Positions 37,415-50,145 of a stretch of 64,000 nt of DNA are shown piece after piece. Numbering within the stretch: position 1 is the first letter of the stretch; each line of letters opens with the position of its first letter. The translations under genes were made by a program, and so were the position numbers. Origin of the DNA: Lycocorax pyrrhopterus obiensis (lineage: Eukaryota > Chordata > Aves > Passeriformes > Paradisaeidae); contig JACSVZ010000001.1 of the NCBI GenBank assembly GCA_014706295.1, positions 84,752,237 to 84,816,236 of the forward strand, read 5' to 3'. Under the pieces are notes generated by a model. The model ran no database searches and was not told the DNA's origin. It saw only the letters and a list, made by a program, of their open reading frames with translations.

Positions 37415-38655
37415 GAAGTACATGGGAGTCAACAAGATGAATCCCATGGTCCTGAGAGAACTGGCAGGTGTAGTTGACAGGCCACTCTCCATCATATTTG
37501 AAAAGTCACAGCAGTCAGACAAAGTACCCAGTGACTGGGAAAAGGGATATATCACACCAATTTTCAAAAAGAATAGAAAAAAGGACCCCGGGAACTACCA
37601 GCCAGTCAGCCTCACCTCTGTGTTTGGTAAGATAATGGAACAGATCCTCCCAGGAGCTATGTCAAGGCATATGAATGACAGGAAGGTGATTCCAGGCAGC
37701 CAACATGGCTTCAGAATGGGCAAATCACCCCTAAGTTATCTGCTGGCCTTCTACAGTGAAGTGATGGAGTGACTGTGCTGCTGGATAAGGGAAGAGAAAC
37801 TGATATCATTTATCTTGACCTCGGTAAGGTCTTTGACAGGGTCCCACACAACATCTTTGTCTCTAAATTAGACAGATATGTATTTGATGGATGGACTATT
37901 TGATGGATAAGGAATCTGCTGGATGGCCAGTTGCAGTCAATGGCTCAATGCCCAAATCAAGACCATCACCAAGTGGTGTTCTGCAGCAGCCCATGCTGGG
38001 ACCAGCACTGTTCAGCATCTTTATTAATGACTTAACCAGTGTGCCTTTGAAAGTCTGCATGACACCAAGCTGAGTGGTACAATTAATATGCTAGAGGGAA
38101 AGAATGCCATAAAATGGGAGTTTGACAGGCTTGAGGAGTTGTCCAATGGAAATCTCATGAAACTCAACAAGGCCAAGTGCAGGACATTACCCTAGGATAT
38201 GACCCTAGGTCAGGGCAATCACCAGTATCAGGGATTAACAGATTGAGAGAAACCCTGCAGAGAAGGATTTGGGAATACGGGTGGATAAAGAAATTAACAT
38301 AAGCCACAATGTGCACTTACAGCCCAGAAAGCCAGCCCTACCCCGGGCTGCATCAGAAGCGTGACCAGCAAGCAGATTGAGGGATGTGATTTTGTCCCCA
38401 TCTACACTGGTCTCCTGAGACCCCACCCAGAGTGCTGCATCCAGCTCTGGGACCCAACATTAGAAGGACGAGGACCTGATGAAGCGGGTCCAGAGGAGGC
38501 CATGAAGATGTTTGGAGGGCTGGAGCACCTCTCCTATGAAGACAGGCTGAGAGAGTTGGGGTTGTTCAGCCTGGAGAAGACAAAGCTTTAGGAAGACCTT
38601 ACTGAAGCCTTTCAATACTTAAATGGGGCCTATAAGAAAGCTGTAAAGGGAATTG
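37415..38655 (+). mobile_element. CR1 LINE internal fragment (RT region), sense
   Basis: A 1.24-kb sense piece of avian CR1 ORF2 from before the RT palm to near the ORF2 C-terminus. Conserved blocks include GACTGGGAAAAGGGATATAT, GGGAACTACCAGCCAGTCAG, CCTCACCTCTGTGTTTGG, GACACCAAGCTGAGTGGT, and CTGGAGCACCTCTCCTATGA. It lacks both the 5' end and, unusually for CR1, the 3' UTR and tail: similarity stops near 38655 after GGGGCCTATAAGAAAG. It is the only avian-type CR1 here in sense orientation. Confidence 0.93.
37425..38591 (+). pseudogene. CR1 ORF2 reverse-transcriptase remnant, frameshifted
   Basis: Protein similarity continues across at least four frames. 37425-37772 gives fingers/palm motifs ([44 protein letters not shown]). 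From about 37784 another frame reads [19 protein letters not shown], equivalent to the RT block with the first catalytic Asp. 37891-38073 gives GPALFSIFINDLTSV. 38361-38591 gives the C-terminal GLEHLSYEDRLRELGLFSLE. A small deletion at about 38055-38065 destroys the FADD catalytic motif. It cannot encode an active enzyme. Confidence 0.9.
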
Positions 38656-41570
38656 CAAATTTCACATGGTGCTCCTGAAAACTGCTGTTGAGAAGATATC
38701 AGCAGTTAGACCCCATCTCTTTAGGGGCTGTAATTAACGGCATCATGATAAAGAAGAACATTTGCGAGTTTTTTTATTTTTTGGTGTAGTGATGCTTCAC
38801 AGGTACTGACTGAACAAATATTGTCATGTTTTGCTGTTCTAGGTCCAAGGGAATACCTCAAACATTGTGGTCAAAGCATGACTATTTCTTTCTGGAAACG
38901 ATTCTTTTTAGTAACTTCAATTGTGAAGAATTTGGCACACAAAGTCAAAATTTTAAAATATCCTTAAGAGCCACAAAATATTTTCAACAAATTTACATCT
39001 GAATAGAAACTTTTTACTCTGCTAGTATCTAAGTACTTCTATTATTTCACAGCAGTTAAAGAACCCTTTTTTACCAATACTATTTAAAGATTGCTATTAT
39101 TTCCAAGGAGTTAGATGTTTCCTTTTAAAATACCATGCTTTGCACATTTCTTCCAAGCATGTCCTCTTCTCACTTCAACACTCCCTTGAGTCACATGCAG
39201 TGGAGATCAGATAAATTCAGAGAATGTCTTCAGTGAAATTTCTTGTAAAATGTAAATTACTGCTATAATCTGATAATATTTCACAAGGAAACTGACTTTA
39301 GCACTGCTTCCTCTGTAACTATTTATAAAAGCTAAAAATCTCTGCCAATCTTTCTGGCTATGGGACTGTCTATAAACATTTGTTAATACTTCTATATGCA
39401 AAGTTAGTCTCAGTGTAGTACACAGGGTCAGTATCTCTTTTGCATGGAGGACAAGACTGAACGAGACATGCATGCTGACAGCAGAATACCAATTGACTAG
39501 AGCCATATTTATCCAAGAGGAACATTTTCTGTTCTCTTAATACTTTTTAAAAATAGCTTTAGAAATTGCAGTCCCCTTGATCCGAAGAAGCAATCCCCAT
39601 TTCACACATTAACTAAAAATATCGTCAAATCTCTTAGGAAAACAGAGCCAGAGTCTACGGTCTGGCTAATACAAGTAACCTTTTTAATTTCAACAGGGTT
39701 ACTAATATCTACAGTCCCATAAAATATGAGACTCTGGCCCAAAGAATAAATAAAATCAGACTAAACTATGATATATGCTGAACGAAAATCTACATCTATT
39801 AAAGCCAACACTAAAACCAACCATCTTATTAACTTCAAGGAATTTCACTGATGTTCTTTAAGGTATAAAATAAACTTTAATGCACATGCCTCAATACTGA
39901 GTTTGTATGTAAACCTCAGTTATAAAGAGTTGATGCTCCCTGTTTTTCTTTCGGCAGATTATCAGTTCTACTATAGTTATTCTACAAAAGCAGAGTAATA
40001 AAATCTGAAAGTATCTATTTCTATCCCCTTTTCATCACCACACTCAAATTGGAGTTCACACATTGAAATATGCTTTAAGATGTGTTTGTGAATACTTGTT
40101 CAGTCACAATGCCTGGGACATTGGATACAGTGTTAGAGCATCATGCAACTATCAAAGAATATTCTGAACACAAGAATATAGTCATCTGAACAAATTCATA
40201 TACATTTGCAGTTATTGGGTAACTTTAATCCAAATGTGGTTTCCTGATTTGGGAAACTTCTATGTGGAGTTGACTCCTATAAGCACTGCAAAAATGATGC
40301 AAAGCGTATAAAGTGTGAGGGACTGCTCAGAAAGTCAGGGAGTCCTGATATAGATGATAGAAACATTGTGTGGGTCTTCAGTGGAAAGGCAGGTGGAAAA
40401 GAGACATTTCAGCTTTTATTTGTCAATCAGAACCAAGGAAAGGCTACTATGAGTTGTTACTGACTCAGTAAGACAAGTCAAACTGGACTTTAAGAAGATT
40501 TTCCCTAGGAAGGAGGATAGGAGAATCTGTTGTGAGAGGCGATTCATGTCTAGAAAACTGAAGAATGCAATTGGGTTCGTCTTTTGTGAGCTGGAGAGAT
40601 GCAATACACCTATTGATTTTTTAAAAATCTGAGTCTGAACAGAAAGAAGTGAAGTCAATAAAATAAACAGCACCCTAGGAAGGGCTTTTCTCCATCCTCC
40701 ACCAAACCAGCACAGGAATGTATCTCATCTCCCCACCTTTGATGACGCCTGGTCCTTCACAAAACCTATGATGCAATAAGGTAATGAGAATTAAATAATA
40801 ATGGTTGACATAGACTGTGTTTATGTGCATTCATAAGTTTACCTTTGAAATAAGAATGTGTCTCTCTAAATACTCATCAGAAATCTGCTAATTAATGGCT
40901 GCTGCTGCTGTATATGATGCTCTGGAAAAACAAACCAAAACACAAAATATGCTAAACGGGCAGATGATTGCTGTCTGCTGATTTCACTGAAGTCCTGGCC
41001 AGGAAGTCAGGCTAGATGACAGCCAAGTTCTTCTGGACCACATGCAGATGTATCTCCTAATTCACCCCCACACAAAAAAAAGCACAAGACTGGAACAATC
41101 TGGAAACACTCTCAACTCCACAGTTGTTACTGCCTGTAACAGAAAACTGTCATTTCCTACTTCTGCTTTGCATTGTTCTCTGCTTCTTCCCCTATGTTTT
41201 CTATAAATAGTGGCATTTCATGCCAATTAATGAGATGGGTTTTTGAAAGAGATGTAGAAATTCCCAAGCTACAAGTGAAGCTGTTAAAACCCATAATGAA
41301 GCTGTGCAATGCTCAAAAATGTTGGCCACCTGGAAGAATAAAAACTTTTAAACATATCTCAGTGTTTCTGATGAATTGGCTTTCTCTGTCATTTGACAGC
41401 CCTCTGCACTGAAATAGTTTGTTGAATATTTTAGAATCAACATCACAGTACTTCAGTGAAAGGATTATAATTAATTTTTCACAACTGCATAATTTCAGGG
41501 CATTGTAAAATACAACTTCAGTGGGTTTCTTCACGCAGCAGTGTCCCAGTGTCACATTGAACAGTTGTGT

Positions 41571-41598
41571 CTATGGCAACATGTTCCTGTTACCATAG
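41571..41598. repeat. 11-bp inverted repeat with X-box-like halves
   Basis: CTATGGCAACA and TGTTACCATAG pair at 10 of 11 positions around a 6-nt loop (TGTTCC). GGCAAC and GTTACC resemble RFX X-box half-sites, but in everted order, so RFX binding is only a possibility. Confidence 0.5.
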
Positions 41599-44500
41599 AT
41601 CTCTTATAGCGACCATCATCTCTGAAATTTTTTTAGGTAATTAACACAGAACTCAACACTAATTGTTAAAATCAGAATGAAAATAGAAGTTAATGCATAA
41701 AGCAGCTTCTGCCTACATATTCCTCTACACATCTTGAACACAAAAACCTTTTTGCTTAAATACAATTGGGAAACATTTGAGACCAAAAGAGATCACCACT
41801 TACTTTCCATTTCCTCCCTTCTGCTACTACAAGAAAGATCTGTTTATTCACTATTACATTATTGCATAGCAAATAGTGTAAATTAGAATGTTATTCTCCT
41901 ACAGTAGAAGGCAAATTGGTAGCAGTCAGAGCCCAGACTGAGAGCCAGGACTCTCAGGATGTCTCTTTCAGTTTACTAGGTGTGGTAAATAGGCCTGCCC
42001 CTCAGTTTATTCATCTGCAAACTGGTATTTATGGTATCATTCCCAGTAATAACTCTCAACAGGTCAGTGTTTTTATTACAACTCCCAGTCCCTGCTGCTC
42101 TGCAACAGCACATTACCTTTCAGTAAGGACACTTTGGTCTGCAAAGCTTTGAATGACAAGTATAAGTAAGAGCAGTTAATATTTTCAAGTCATTTCTAGA
42201 GATTGATTTGGAATATTTGATTTCCTTAATCTGAGTAAACACATCTCCACGCTCACTGCATCTTTGAGCTCTACCACCCACAGTTTGTAGCTTTGTGCTC
42301 TAGCACCCAGAGCATTTCCCAAAGTATTTTGCCCTATGTGAATGCATTTATTTGTACCTTCCTGTATCACAAGCAGCATGCTTGATTTCAAGTATGGAAC
42401 TTGATATTTTTCACAACCCTCTCAGAACATATTGAGGACATCTCTGGGTTGGCACCCCATATTTCTAGGGAAAAAAAAAAAAAATATCAAGCTTCCAGCA
42501 CTGCTATATTCTTAGTAAAATACCAAAATCAATGAGATGTCATTTATGAATATTCTTCTGGACTTCCCACTAGATTACCTCACCAACATACTCATGTCTC
42601 TGTTCAAACAACCTGCAAATTATTGTTAATGTTTTCCTAGCACGTGGTTTTACATTCCACTGAGCCATAGCCATTAAAGGTAGCTGTGCAGCACCCAGAA
42701 CAGCCTCCAAAGTCTTCAGCTTGCCTGTAAGAAGAATCTTTCACTACCATACTCTTTCTTGTTTTATTATATTATCTTACAGATAGTATTTTACTACATT
42801 ACTTTCAGCTACTCTACAATCCCCATAGAAAACCAGTGAAAGGCATGAGAGATGAAGGGAATTTATGCCCTCCAGCCAAATTTTCTGAAGAAACCTCTGA
42901 CAGTTTTATGCCTGATACATAATTCAGAGCTATGTAGGTAACATGTCAGAAGGTCCAGATTCAGAAACAGGACACAGAAAGAAACTAATAAAGGAATACA
43001 CTCTAATTCTAAGAAAAATAGGAGCTGCATGTGAAAAATCTTAATGGAGCAGTAGTTGTTTACTGCCCTTTGCAAGTCAGGAGTTCACTGGTTTGGGCAA
43101 CAGCTTTTGGCTCTTCAGACTTGGCTTAACTTCCTGCTTTGCCATAGGCACACACCAGTGTGACAAAGAGCAAGATGTTTAACCTACAAGATCTCAGGGT
43201 CTTATACATAAAGATTAGCTCATGAGCACGACTAAATTTTTTAACATCGTTGGATTATCCGCTGCTATGAAAACAACCACAATAAAAGCAATGTTAAATC
43301 AAGTCTACCTAAACCCAACTAATTTGGGATATCACCTGACACCTAAAATCTAAAGCCTCAGAATCACCCAGTCTAACAGTTCTGCAGGTTCTCCTAAAGT
43401 GTGAAAGCCTTTGGATGTCTAAATTAAATTATTTCTCCTAATTTAGTCTAGAAGTTATCTTCATCTTTAAATTAACACATACTCAAAGCATGTATTCTAA
43501 TAAATTGGTAATTATGTCCAACCTAAAACCATCTTGAAGTTCATCTATAGGGATACAGCCACTTAGACCCTAACTAAATTCTTCTTTGGCCTCTGTCTAA
43601 TTATCTCTACGAAGCATAAAATATAGATGAAGTGAACACTACTGTTAGCATCACAGTACCGGTGCAGCATCAAAAATTTTTCACCTGAGATCCTTGTGTT
43701 CAGATCATTCACTTGGGACCACTTACCATCATTTTCAGAGAAGGTCTGTGTGCCAGAGCTCGCAGTCTTCTGATCCTTAGATTATAATTTCTCATCGCAG
43801 AGCTCCAACAGCACACAGCAACCAGGAACAACCACCTCACTTTCTTTTGGCTCCTCCCAGGGCTTAATTTATAGGGCTAATGCCCACCCTGCAGCCACAG
43901 CTGTTTGTAGGAAGTTAATGAGCCAATAATTGGATCCTGGTGTGTGGATCCTGGTCTTGAGTGAGAGTTTGGCTAGTGCATACCAACAGGGTTTAAATAC
44001 GCTATGCAACAGGTCTAAAGCACAGGATGCAAAGTGGGTAGGCTTTTTATAATGGTTCCCCATTACTCACAAGGAAAATTAAATTTAGTTATGGTAGGCA
44101 GAACTTATAATCATCTCTCCTCTCAAGCAGATGTCAAAAATTTAACCAAGAGAGAGCCCAAGTTAAGCACTGGAATTAGGTTGGATGCAAACTGATGGAA
44201 CCATGCTAGGAAGTATTTACTGGTATGACACAAGTCACACACAACTGTATTATTAAGTCCAAAGACTGCAATCCAAAAAATGTTTTCAGATAATTAAACA
44301 AAATTTCAGTAAATCACATCCCCTCCATAGAAACTAAACCAATCAACTTCACATATAAAACCATCTGTTTAGTGTATGAATCTGAAGGAAAAAGGCTCTT
44401 TAAGTGTGGAGGGAAGGTTAATCAAAGCTGCATCCCATCTCTACACACGCTCCCTGAAAATGTGATTAATCCTCTTGCTTTCCTCCCAGATAGCTACAAA

Positions 44501-45084
44501 AATGGATGCAGGATGGAAGGAACTCCTTTCCATCAGAAATGCAAGAGCTCAGTCACCTCTTGATATTCAGTCTAGAGCCCAAAATAACCTAACCTTGAGA
44601 GGAAATAGCCAAGATTTATAGATAAAGCAAGTGGAAAGACCAGAAAAGAAATGAATCTGTGTATGGGAAAGCCTGATAACCAACCCTGTGATGAACTGCC
44701 AGAAGGCAGAGCTCAGCAGCTGGCTAACAAAGAGTGGACAGCCTTGAGAAATGTCATGGGCACTCCTGGATCAGGCTTGACTAGAAGGATGTGAAATACT
44801 AAATTAAAACCTAAGCACTAACCAGAGACTATAACCATTAACCATGTGCAAAGACAGCTATTTGGGAGCACTTTAAGCTATCGTTCTCTCTTCAAAAGCC
44901 ACAACAATAAAGGCTCTCCATGAATCAGAAAAGGCTGAAACAGTCACCACCTCAGTTCAGGAACCTAATAGCTGCTAGGTGAAAAAAGTAACCTTCAAAA
45001 ATTAAAACTTGTCTTCTCCAACAGCTGTAGGCATCTCTTATCTCCTGGAAGCCAGAAATGTTTGAATCCCTTCAGCAAAACAAC

Positions 45085-45114
45085 ATCCCAGACATCCAAC
45101 TGAATGTCTGGGAT
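45085..45114. repeat. Perfect 11-bp inverted repeat, 8-nt loop
   Basis: ATCCCAGACAT (45085-45095) and ATGTCTGGGAT (45104-45114) are exact reverse complements around CCAACTGA. Each arm contains CAGAC/GTCTG, the SMAD element core. A hairpin or a paired binding site is possible. Neither is shown by sequence alone. Confidence 0.65.
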
Positions 45115-46230
45115 CTGGTCATTATGTACATGCTACCACCCACCTGGGGCCTATACTAATTCAGGACATGTACATATCTTTCCAATGTTAGTTGACTTTG
45201 CACTTTGTCCATGTTTTTATTGCATGGCAAAGGCAGGAAAAGCAACATTGCTCATCTTGGTGCTGAATAATCTTTCATGTAATCTTCTTTTCTGGAACTG
45301 GGAGTTTTTTTAAGATAATATGCACATTGTCTGGAATTAATGTATGCACAGCAGTTTTTCAATGCCATTTAACAGTATTACTCAGGCTCATGCCAGCTAA
45401 ATATGTTTCAGTAGATTTCAGACCAGATTTCTGCAATGCAATCTTTTTGGAATTGCTTGCAGCAAACATTTGGAAACTTCAGTAGATGTGCAATATGATC
45501 GCCCAGAGTATCTTAGAGTGCTTAACACAACCAGAATAAATGCAAGGGACAAAAGAATTTTCTTGGGTAGCACAACTAGCCCTAAACTTTGAATTTTTTA
45601 TTGTGATTTCAAAGTACTCAATAGGATGGCCTGGGAGCTAGCTACTAGTGAAATCACATGTGCTTGTGGTAGCTAAGAACTCCAGCTATCTGTAAAGGCA
45701 TGGTTTCAATGAGCTCCTCAGAGAACTTCATTGTTTTCAAGCAACTTGAAAAACCTCCAGTTTTCTGAGATTCTGCCCAGTATAATGTGGGAGGAAAGGA
45801 AAAATTGCCTTTGCACCATCTTTGCAACTTGCTGAATTTATCTACGCCTGTAGGCAGAATTGGCCTGGATATTACAAGAACATATTTGCTACCATGATAA
45901 GATAGCCAATGGTCTCAATATATTAGGATTTACAAGGCTGGGCTCAACAAAAAGAGGTCAGGGTACAGTAACCCCTCTGTCAAGCAGCCTTGGGGTGCTG
46001 TTCAGTGTAACTACTCTGCCAGCTCTCTGGCAGGCAAGGCAGCACATAGCTACCATGCCTACCACCTTGCAATGCAAGAGAAACTTCATCCTGGACTGCT
46101 TTTGTCACAAACTTTCTTCTGTGGATGCATTACTGACAGTTCCCAGAAGCCAGGCTTGATTGTTCACAGAAAAAAAACAACCCATATACCTAGCAACAGC
46201 TTCCAGGTATACATGCAATAAATGTTGTAT

Positions 46231-46272
46231 AAATTAATAAATAAATAATAAATCTAAATAAATAAAATATAA
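46231..46272. repeat. (AAAT)n microsatellite
   Basis: Imperfect AAAT/TAAA tetranucleotide run with interruptions. Simple repeat, probably variable. Confidence 0.8.
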
Positions 46273-49200
46273 AAAGCAAATCATCGTGACTAGGAAGAGG
46301 CAGCAAATGGTAATAGGGAGATTAAAAGTGATCACTTCAATTTCAAAAGCTAATATGATGGTAATTCCAGTGATTGTAGCTTTGATTTAAGTACCAGATC
46401 GGTGTACAGAATCAACTGACCTCTCTCGAGTGTTAAGCTAGATATGTACTAATCTATGTTTTGGGGTCATAAGCAATAAAAGAACAGGTCTGACCCAGGT
46501 GTCCAATGTAAGACACTTTTTGGAAGCAATATCCACCAGTCTGCTGCAAGATTACTGTTATTCTAAAACTGCCTGGGAAAGGAAACCCACATGGTGAATT
46601 TATTTATAATAAAACTGCAAGGCAAATCTTGCCCCAGACAGTGAAGAATTAAAGAAATCAGTTTCTGTGGTTCAATGTCAAAATCACTGCAGCAATACAA
46701 ATATCACAGTGATTTGGTTTTCCCCCAACCCTTAACATACCTTCCTCTATTCTTCTCTCTTCTTTTGGCTAGGTATTCCCTGAAGCAAGGAACTAACAAC
46801 TTGCTTACACTTCAGATTGATAGGACTGCCATTCTCTTCCCACAAGCCCAGAGAGAACACACTGAGACACCCATCCTCCAGCATGCCACGTTAAGCCCCT
46901 TCACCACTTGATAGTGTGGAGATGAGGGAATGTGGTCCACAGCAATCAGCTCCCAGAAAAGCAGCACTTCTGCACCCATCTTGCTCCATAGGATCCACCT
47001 GCCCTATTTCCCACTTTTTCATGTGGCAGAGGCTCACAGGTCTGGGGAGCAGGTCCCCAGCCACCTCACTCCAGCCAGGTCCCGTGCAGGACCCAGAGCG
47101 GACAGGCAGCAGCAACCCTATTTTCTCATTTGAAGTATCCCGCCTTACTCCCAGTCTCACACACCCCTTCACATTTGCTGTGACCCAGCAGCCTGATTTC
47201 ACAGAAATACTAGGAAGTGAATTATGCTTCTACCAAAAGGATCCTCAGACTTCACACTCCAGCATACATCGATATTGCAGCCTGCAGAATGGTGCCTTGG
47301 TATCTGTTCCAGCTCTAAATAAGCTAGCTGAGATACTGGAATTAGTTAGAACAGCATGGTGTTGCCCACAGGTTAACATCTTCTTCCCAAGAGGATACAT
47401 CAGCCTACAGCAAACATATCCTTTACTGCAATCTACATGCAGAGCTGTGCCTCCCTGCTGTCCAGCACGCTGTCAGAAAAGATTCCCTCACAAACTGAAA
47501 CAGAATAGTTCTGATCCCTGCAGCTCATTTCAGCCCTAACTGTCCCATACCAGAGGCAGAAAGTGGCAATAAGTAAATTCAGTGTTGGTTGAGCTTCCCC
47601 CTCCCCTGAGATGATGTTCTCCCTGGGGGTCTCCAACCAGCCAAGGCAAGGTGCAGCACAGAAGGGCATTAGACTGGACAAACTGTTCTGCTGTGTAATC
47701 AAGTGTTTAAATAGACCCCATAAGTAGGCTACAGTGCACATGTGCACAACTCCATAAATATTAATAGACCTGTAAAATGATTAGGCACCATTTAGTCCTC
47801 AAAAGAACACCATTGTTATAACTAAGGTTTTCCCATCATTTTTGTAATGAGGCAGAAGCAAAGCACAGAATAGGTCATATATGACAAATACTGTAACATC
47901 ATTATTAATCTCAGCTCCTTGGTGTGACATGGTAGATGGAACAAGAGATCAGTGATAAGAACACTAGATTTGAATCTCTGACCAATCTCAAGTCCTTCTA
48001 AAACTTTCCCAAGGCTTACAGTTGCACACACAACCTCTTCCAAGCAGTGTCATGTCTTCATGAGTTTCTTACCAAAAGAGTAGCAGTAAATTCAAATCTG
48101 TCATGGATAGGCAGCAGTTTGGTAGCAAATAACTTTGATTAATTATCTCTTTTACTGTAACTGGGCAAGTGTTGCTTTTATGCTTCTACAAATTATTTGT
48201 TCTACACCGGTTACACAACGATTATTTTGTGCTGATATTTGTTTAACCTGTGAAGAGCCAGGAGCAGTTTACTGTGAATCTTTAAAATTTTGCCTTTCAG
48301 CTACAGTGGTTAATTCTGACTGAATATCACTCTCTGTTCATAGGCAGAGTAGGTCTAACTGCTAGGATCAGCTCCCTAATGAGGAACCTAACAACCTTCG
48401 AAAACCTGCTGGATTTCTTAGGGATTCCTGCTAGTAAATATGTTTGCCAGAATAACTGGAAAACAAACATGAAAGTGAAAAGCAAACAGACAGAATCCAT
48501 GGGGTTATTTGCCCAGTGAATATTCATAGGCAAATGAATGCAAATGCAAACCTTCCACTATACTTTAGCACTTACAAATATACAATAAAACACTGAATAA
48601 AAATGTGTCATTATATTCTACACATTTAAATTTCTTTTCCTGCTTGTTAAACTATACTAATGCAAAAAACCTTTTATCTCTAAAGAAAGGTGGGTGAGAC
48701 AGCACAGGAGAGAAGGTAGGAGTAAGTCTGTAAAGAAGAGGAAAAATACCAAACATATTCAATGAGAACAGGAGCAGAGAAGATGGGACAGGAAGCAATT
48801 AGAGGTGAATAAGGCAATTAAATGTGGATTAAACTACCTGTGGTAATGAACTACATCTACTGAGTTTGCCTTGGAAGCAAAATGGGAGGGTGGGAATGGC
48901 AGTAGCGCTTCTTGTTCTCATCCTGAGTTCAAAGGGGCCCCCTTTTGCCCTGCTGTCCTGATGTTCACCATTCTATAAATTCCACTCATTTCCACTTAAC
49001 AATATTTGTAATGTTTTTAAAGCTTCTAGACCACGCATTTGCATTTGCACCTTCCCTTTCCAAAGTATCTTACTTCAACTATAAGGGAATTTTTAAAAAC
49101 AGAATTCTTAAAAAGTAGCTTCATTGAGCTCATAGTTTAAGCTAATTCTCAAGTCCAGCAATAATGTCCTCTCAGTCATCTGTGTTCACATCACAGAACA

Positions 49201-49610
49201 AAAGAGCAGCAGGAACAAAACCAAACCTCACATAGTAAAACTAAAATCTTTATCCTGAAAATGCATCACCAAGTTATCCTAAATGTAAGAAACACATACC
49301 CATGGGTGAGAACACAATTCTCCCACCTAAAATATTCATTAGTTAATCTATGCTAATACACAGAGGAGAAAAATCAGATCCTCTGACATTTGAGTTACAT
49401 ATATACATTAGGAAAAAACCCAACAACTTTTAAAAACAAGAAAAGAGTCCTGAGTCTTCCAGGAGTGAATACAAGACATCTTTGATAATGTCCCTCATGA
49501 CTATCACTTGGGACATCAAACAGTGATGTCTCACTGGTTGACAGAATGTTAAAATCCATGCTCCCTTGTATCTCAGGCTGCAGCAAAGCTCTCTCAGCTA
49601 CTGCATGTCA

Positions 49611-50145
49611 CAGAGTCATAGAATCATAGAATGGGTTGGGTTGGAAGGGACCTTAAAATCACCTAGTTCCAAACCCCCTTCCAGGGACAGGGACACCTTC
49701 TACTAGACCAGGTTGCTCAGAGCTCTCTCCAATCTGGCCTTAAGTACTTGGGGGGATCAACAACATTTCTCAGCAACCTGTTCCAGTGCCTCACTACCCT
49801 CACAGTAAATATTTTTTTCCTAACACCTGATCTAAACTTACCCACTTTCAATTTGAAGCCATTGCCCCTTGTCCTGTCACTACATTCTCTTGTAAAAAGT
49901 CCCTCTTCCGGCTTTTTTCTAGGCTTCCTTCAGCAACTGGAAGGCCACAAAGCCCCCTCTTTTCCAGAACGAACAAACCCAACTCTCTTAGCCTTTCCTC
50001 ACGCTTTTCCTTTCCTTCTCTAATCTGTTCATCCCCTGGATTGATACCAGGGGTTGCTCCAACCCAGAGGCAGAACCTTGCACTTGTTTAAATCTTCTGA
50101 AATTCCCATGGGCCCACTTCTCAAGCTTGTCCATTTAGCCTTCAA
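49611..50145 (-). mobile_element. CR1 LINE 3' region with internal deletion, antisense
   Basis: The tail CAGAGTCATAGAATCATAG leads into GGGTTGGAAGGGACCTTAAA, the 3' UTR (CCTTCTACTAGACCAGGTTG) and the ORF2 C-terminus (CAGTGCCTCACTACCCTCAC). After the segment equal to LSELGLF (about 49995) the sequence jumps to a more internal ORF2 part (CAGAACCTTGCACTTG; ATGGGCCCACTTCTCAAGC), skipping an estimated 300-400 bp of the usual CR1. It is truncated near 50145. The plus frame 49748-50023 is an antisense shadow. Confidence 0.9.

Larger units (their letters stand above)
38656..49610. other. Long stretch of unique AT-rich sequence
   Basis: About 11 kb with no recognised repeat or exon. The longest plus frame in the window (46916-47539, 207 codons) lies here in a GC-richer patch. 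It has no recognised domain and a Ser/Pro/Cys/Leu-rich composition. Other items: inverted repeats at 41571-41598 and 45085-45114, an exact 10-bp direct repeat (TGGATCCTGG at 43931 and 43945) beside CCAATAATTGG, an AAAT microsatellite at 46231-46272, A14 at 42471-42484, and octamer motifs at 48538-48545 and 49037-49044. Confidence 0.55.

Noticed and set aside
37296..37772. 158-codon plus frame as a host gene
   Set aside because: From about 37425 it is CR1 reverse transcriptase, and the part before is read-in from flanking DNA.
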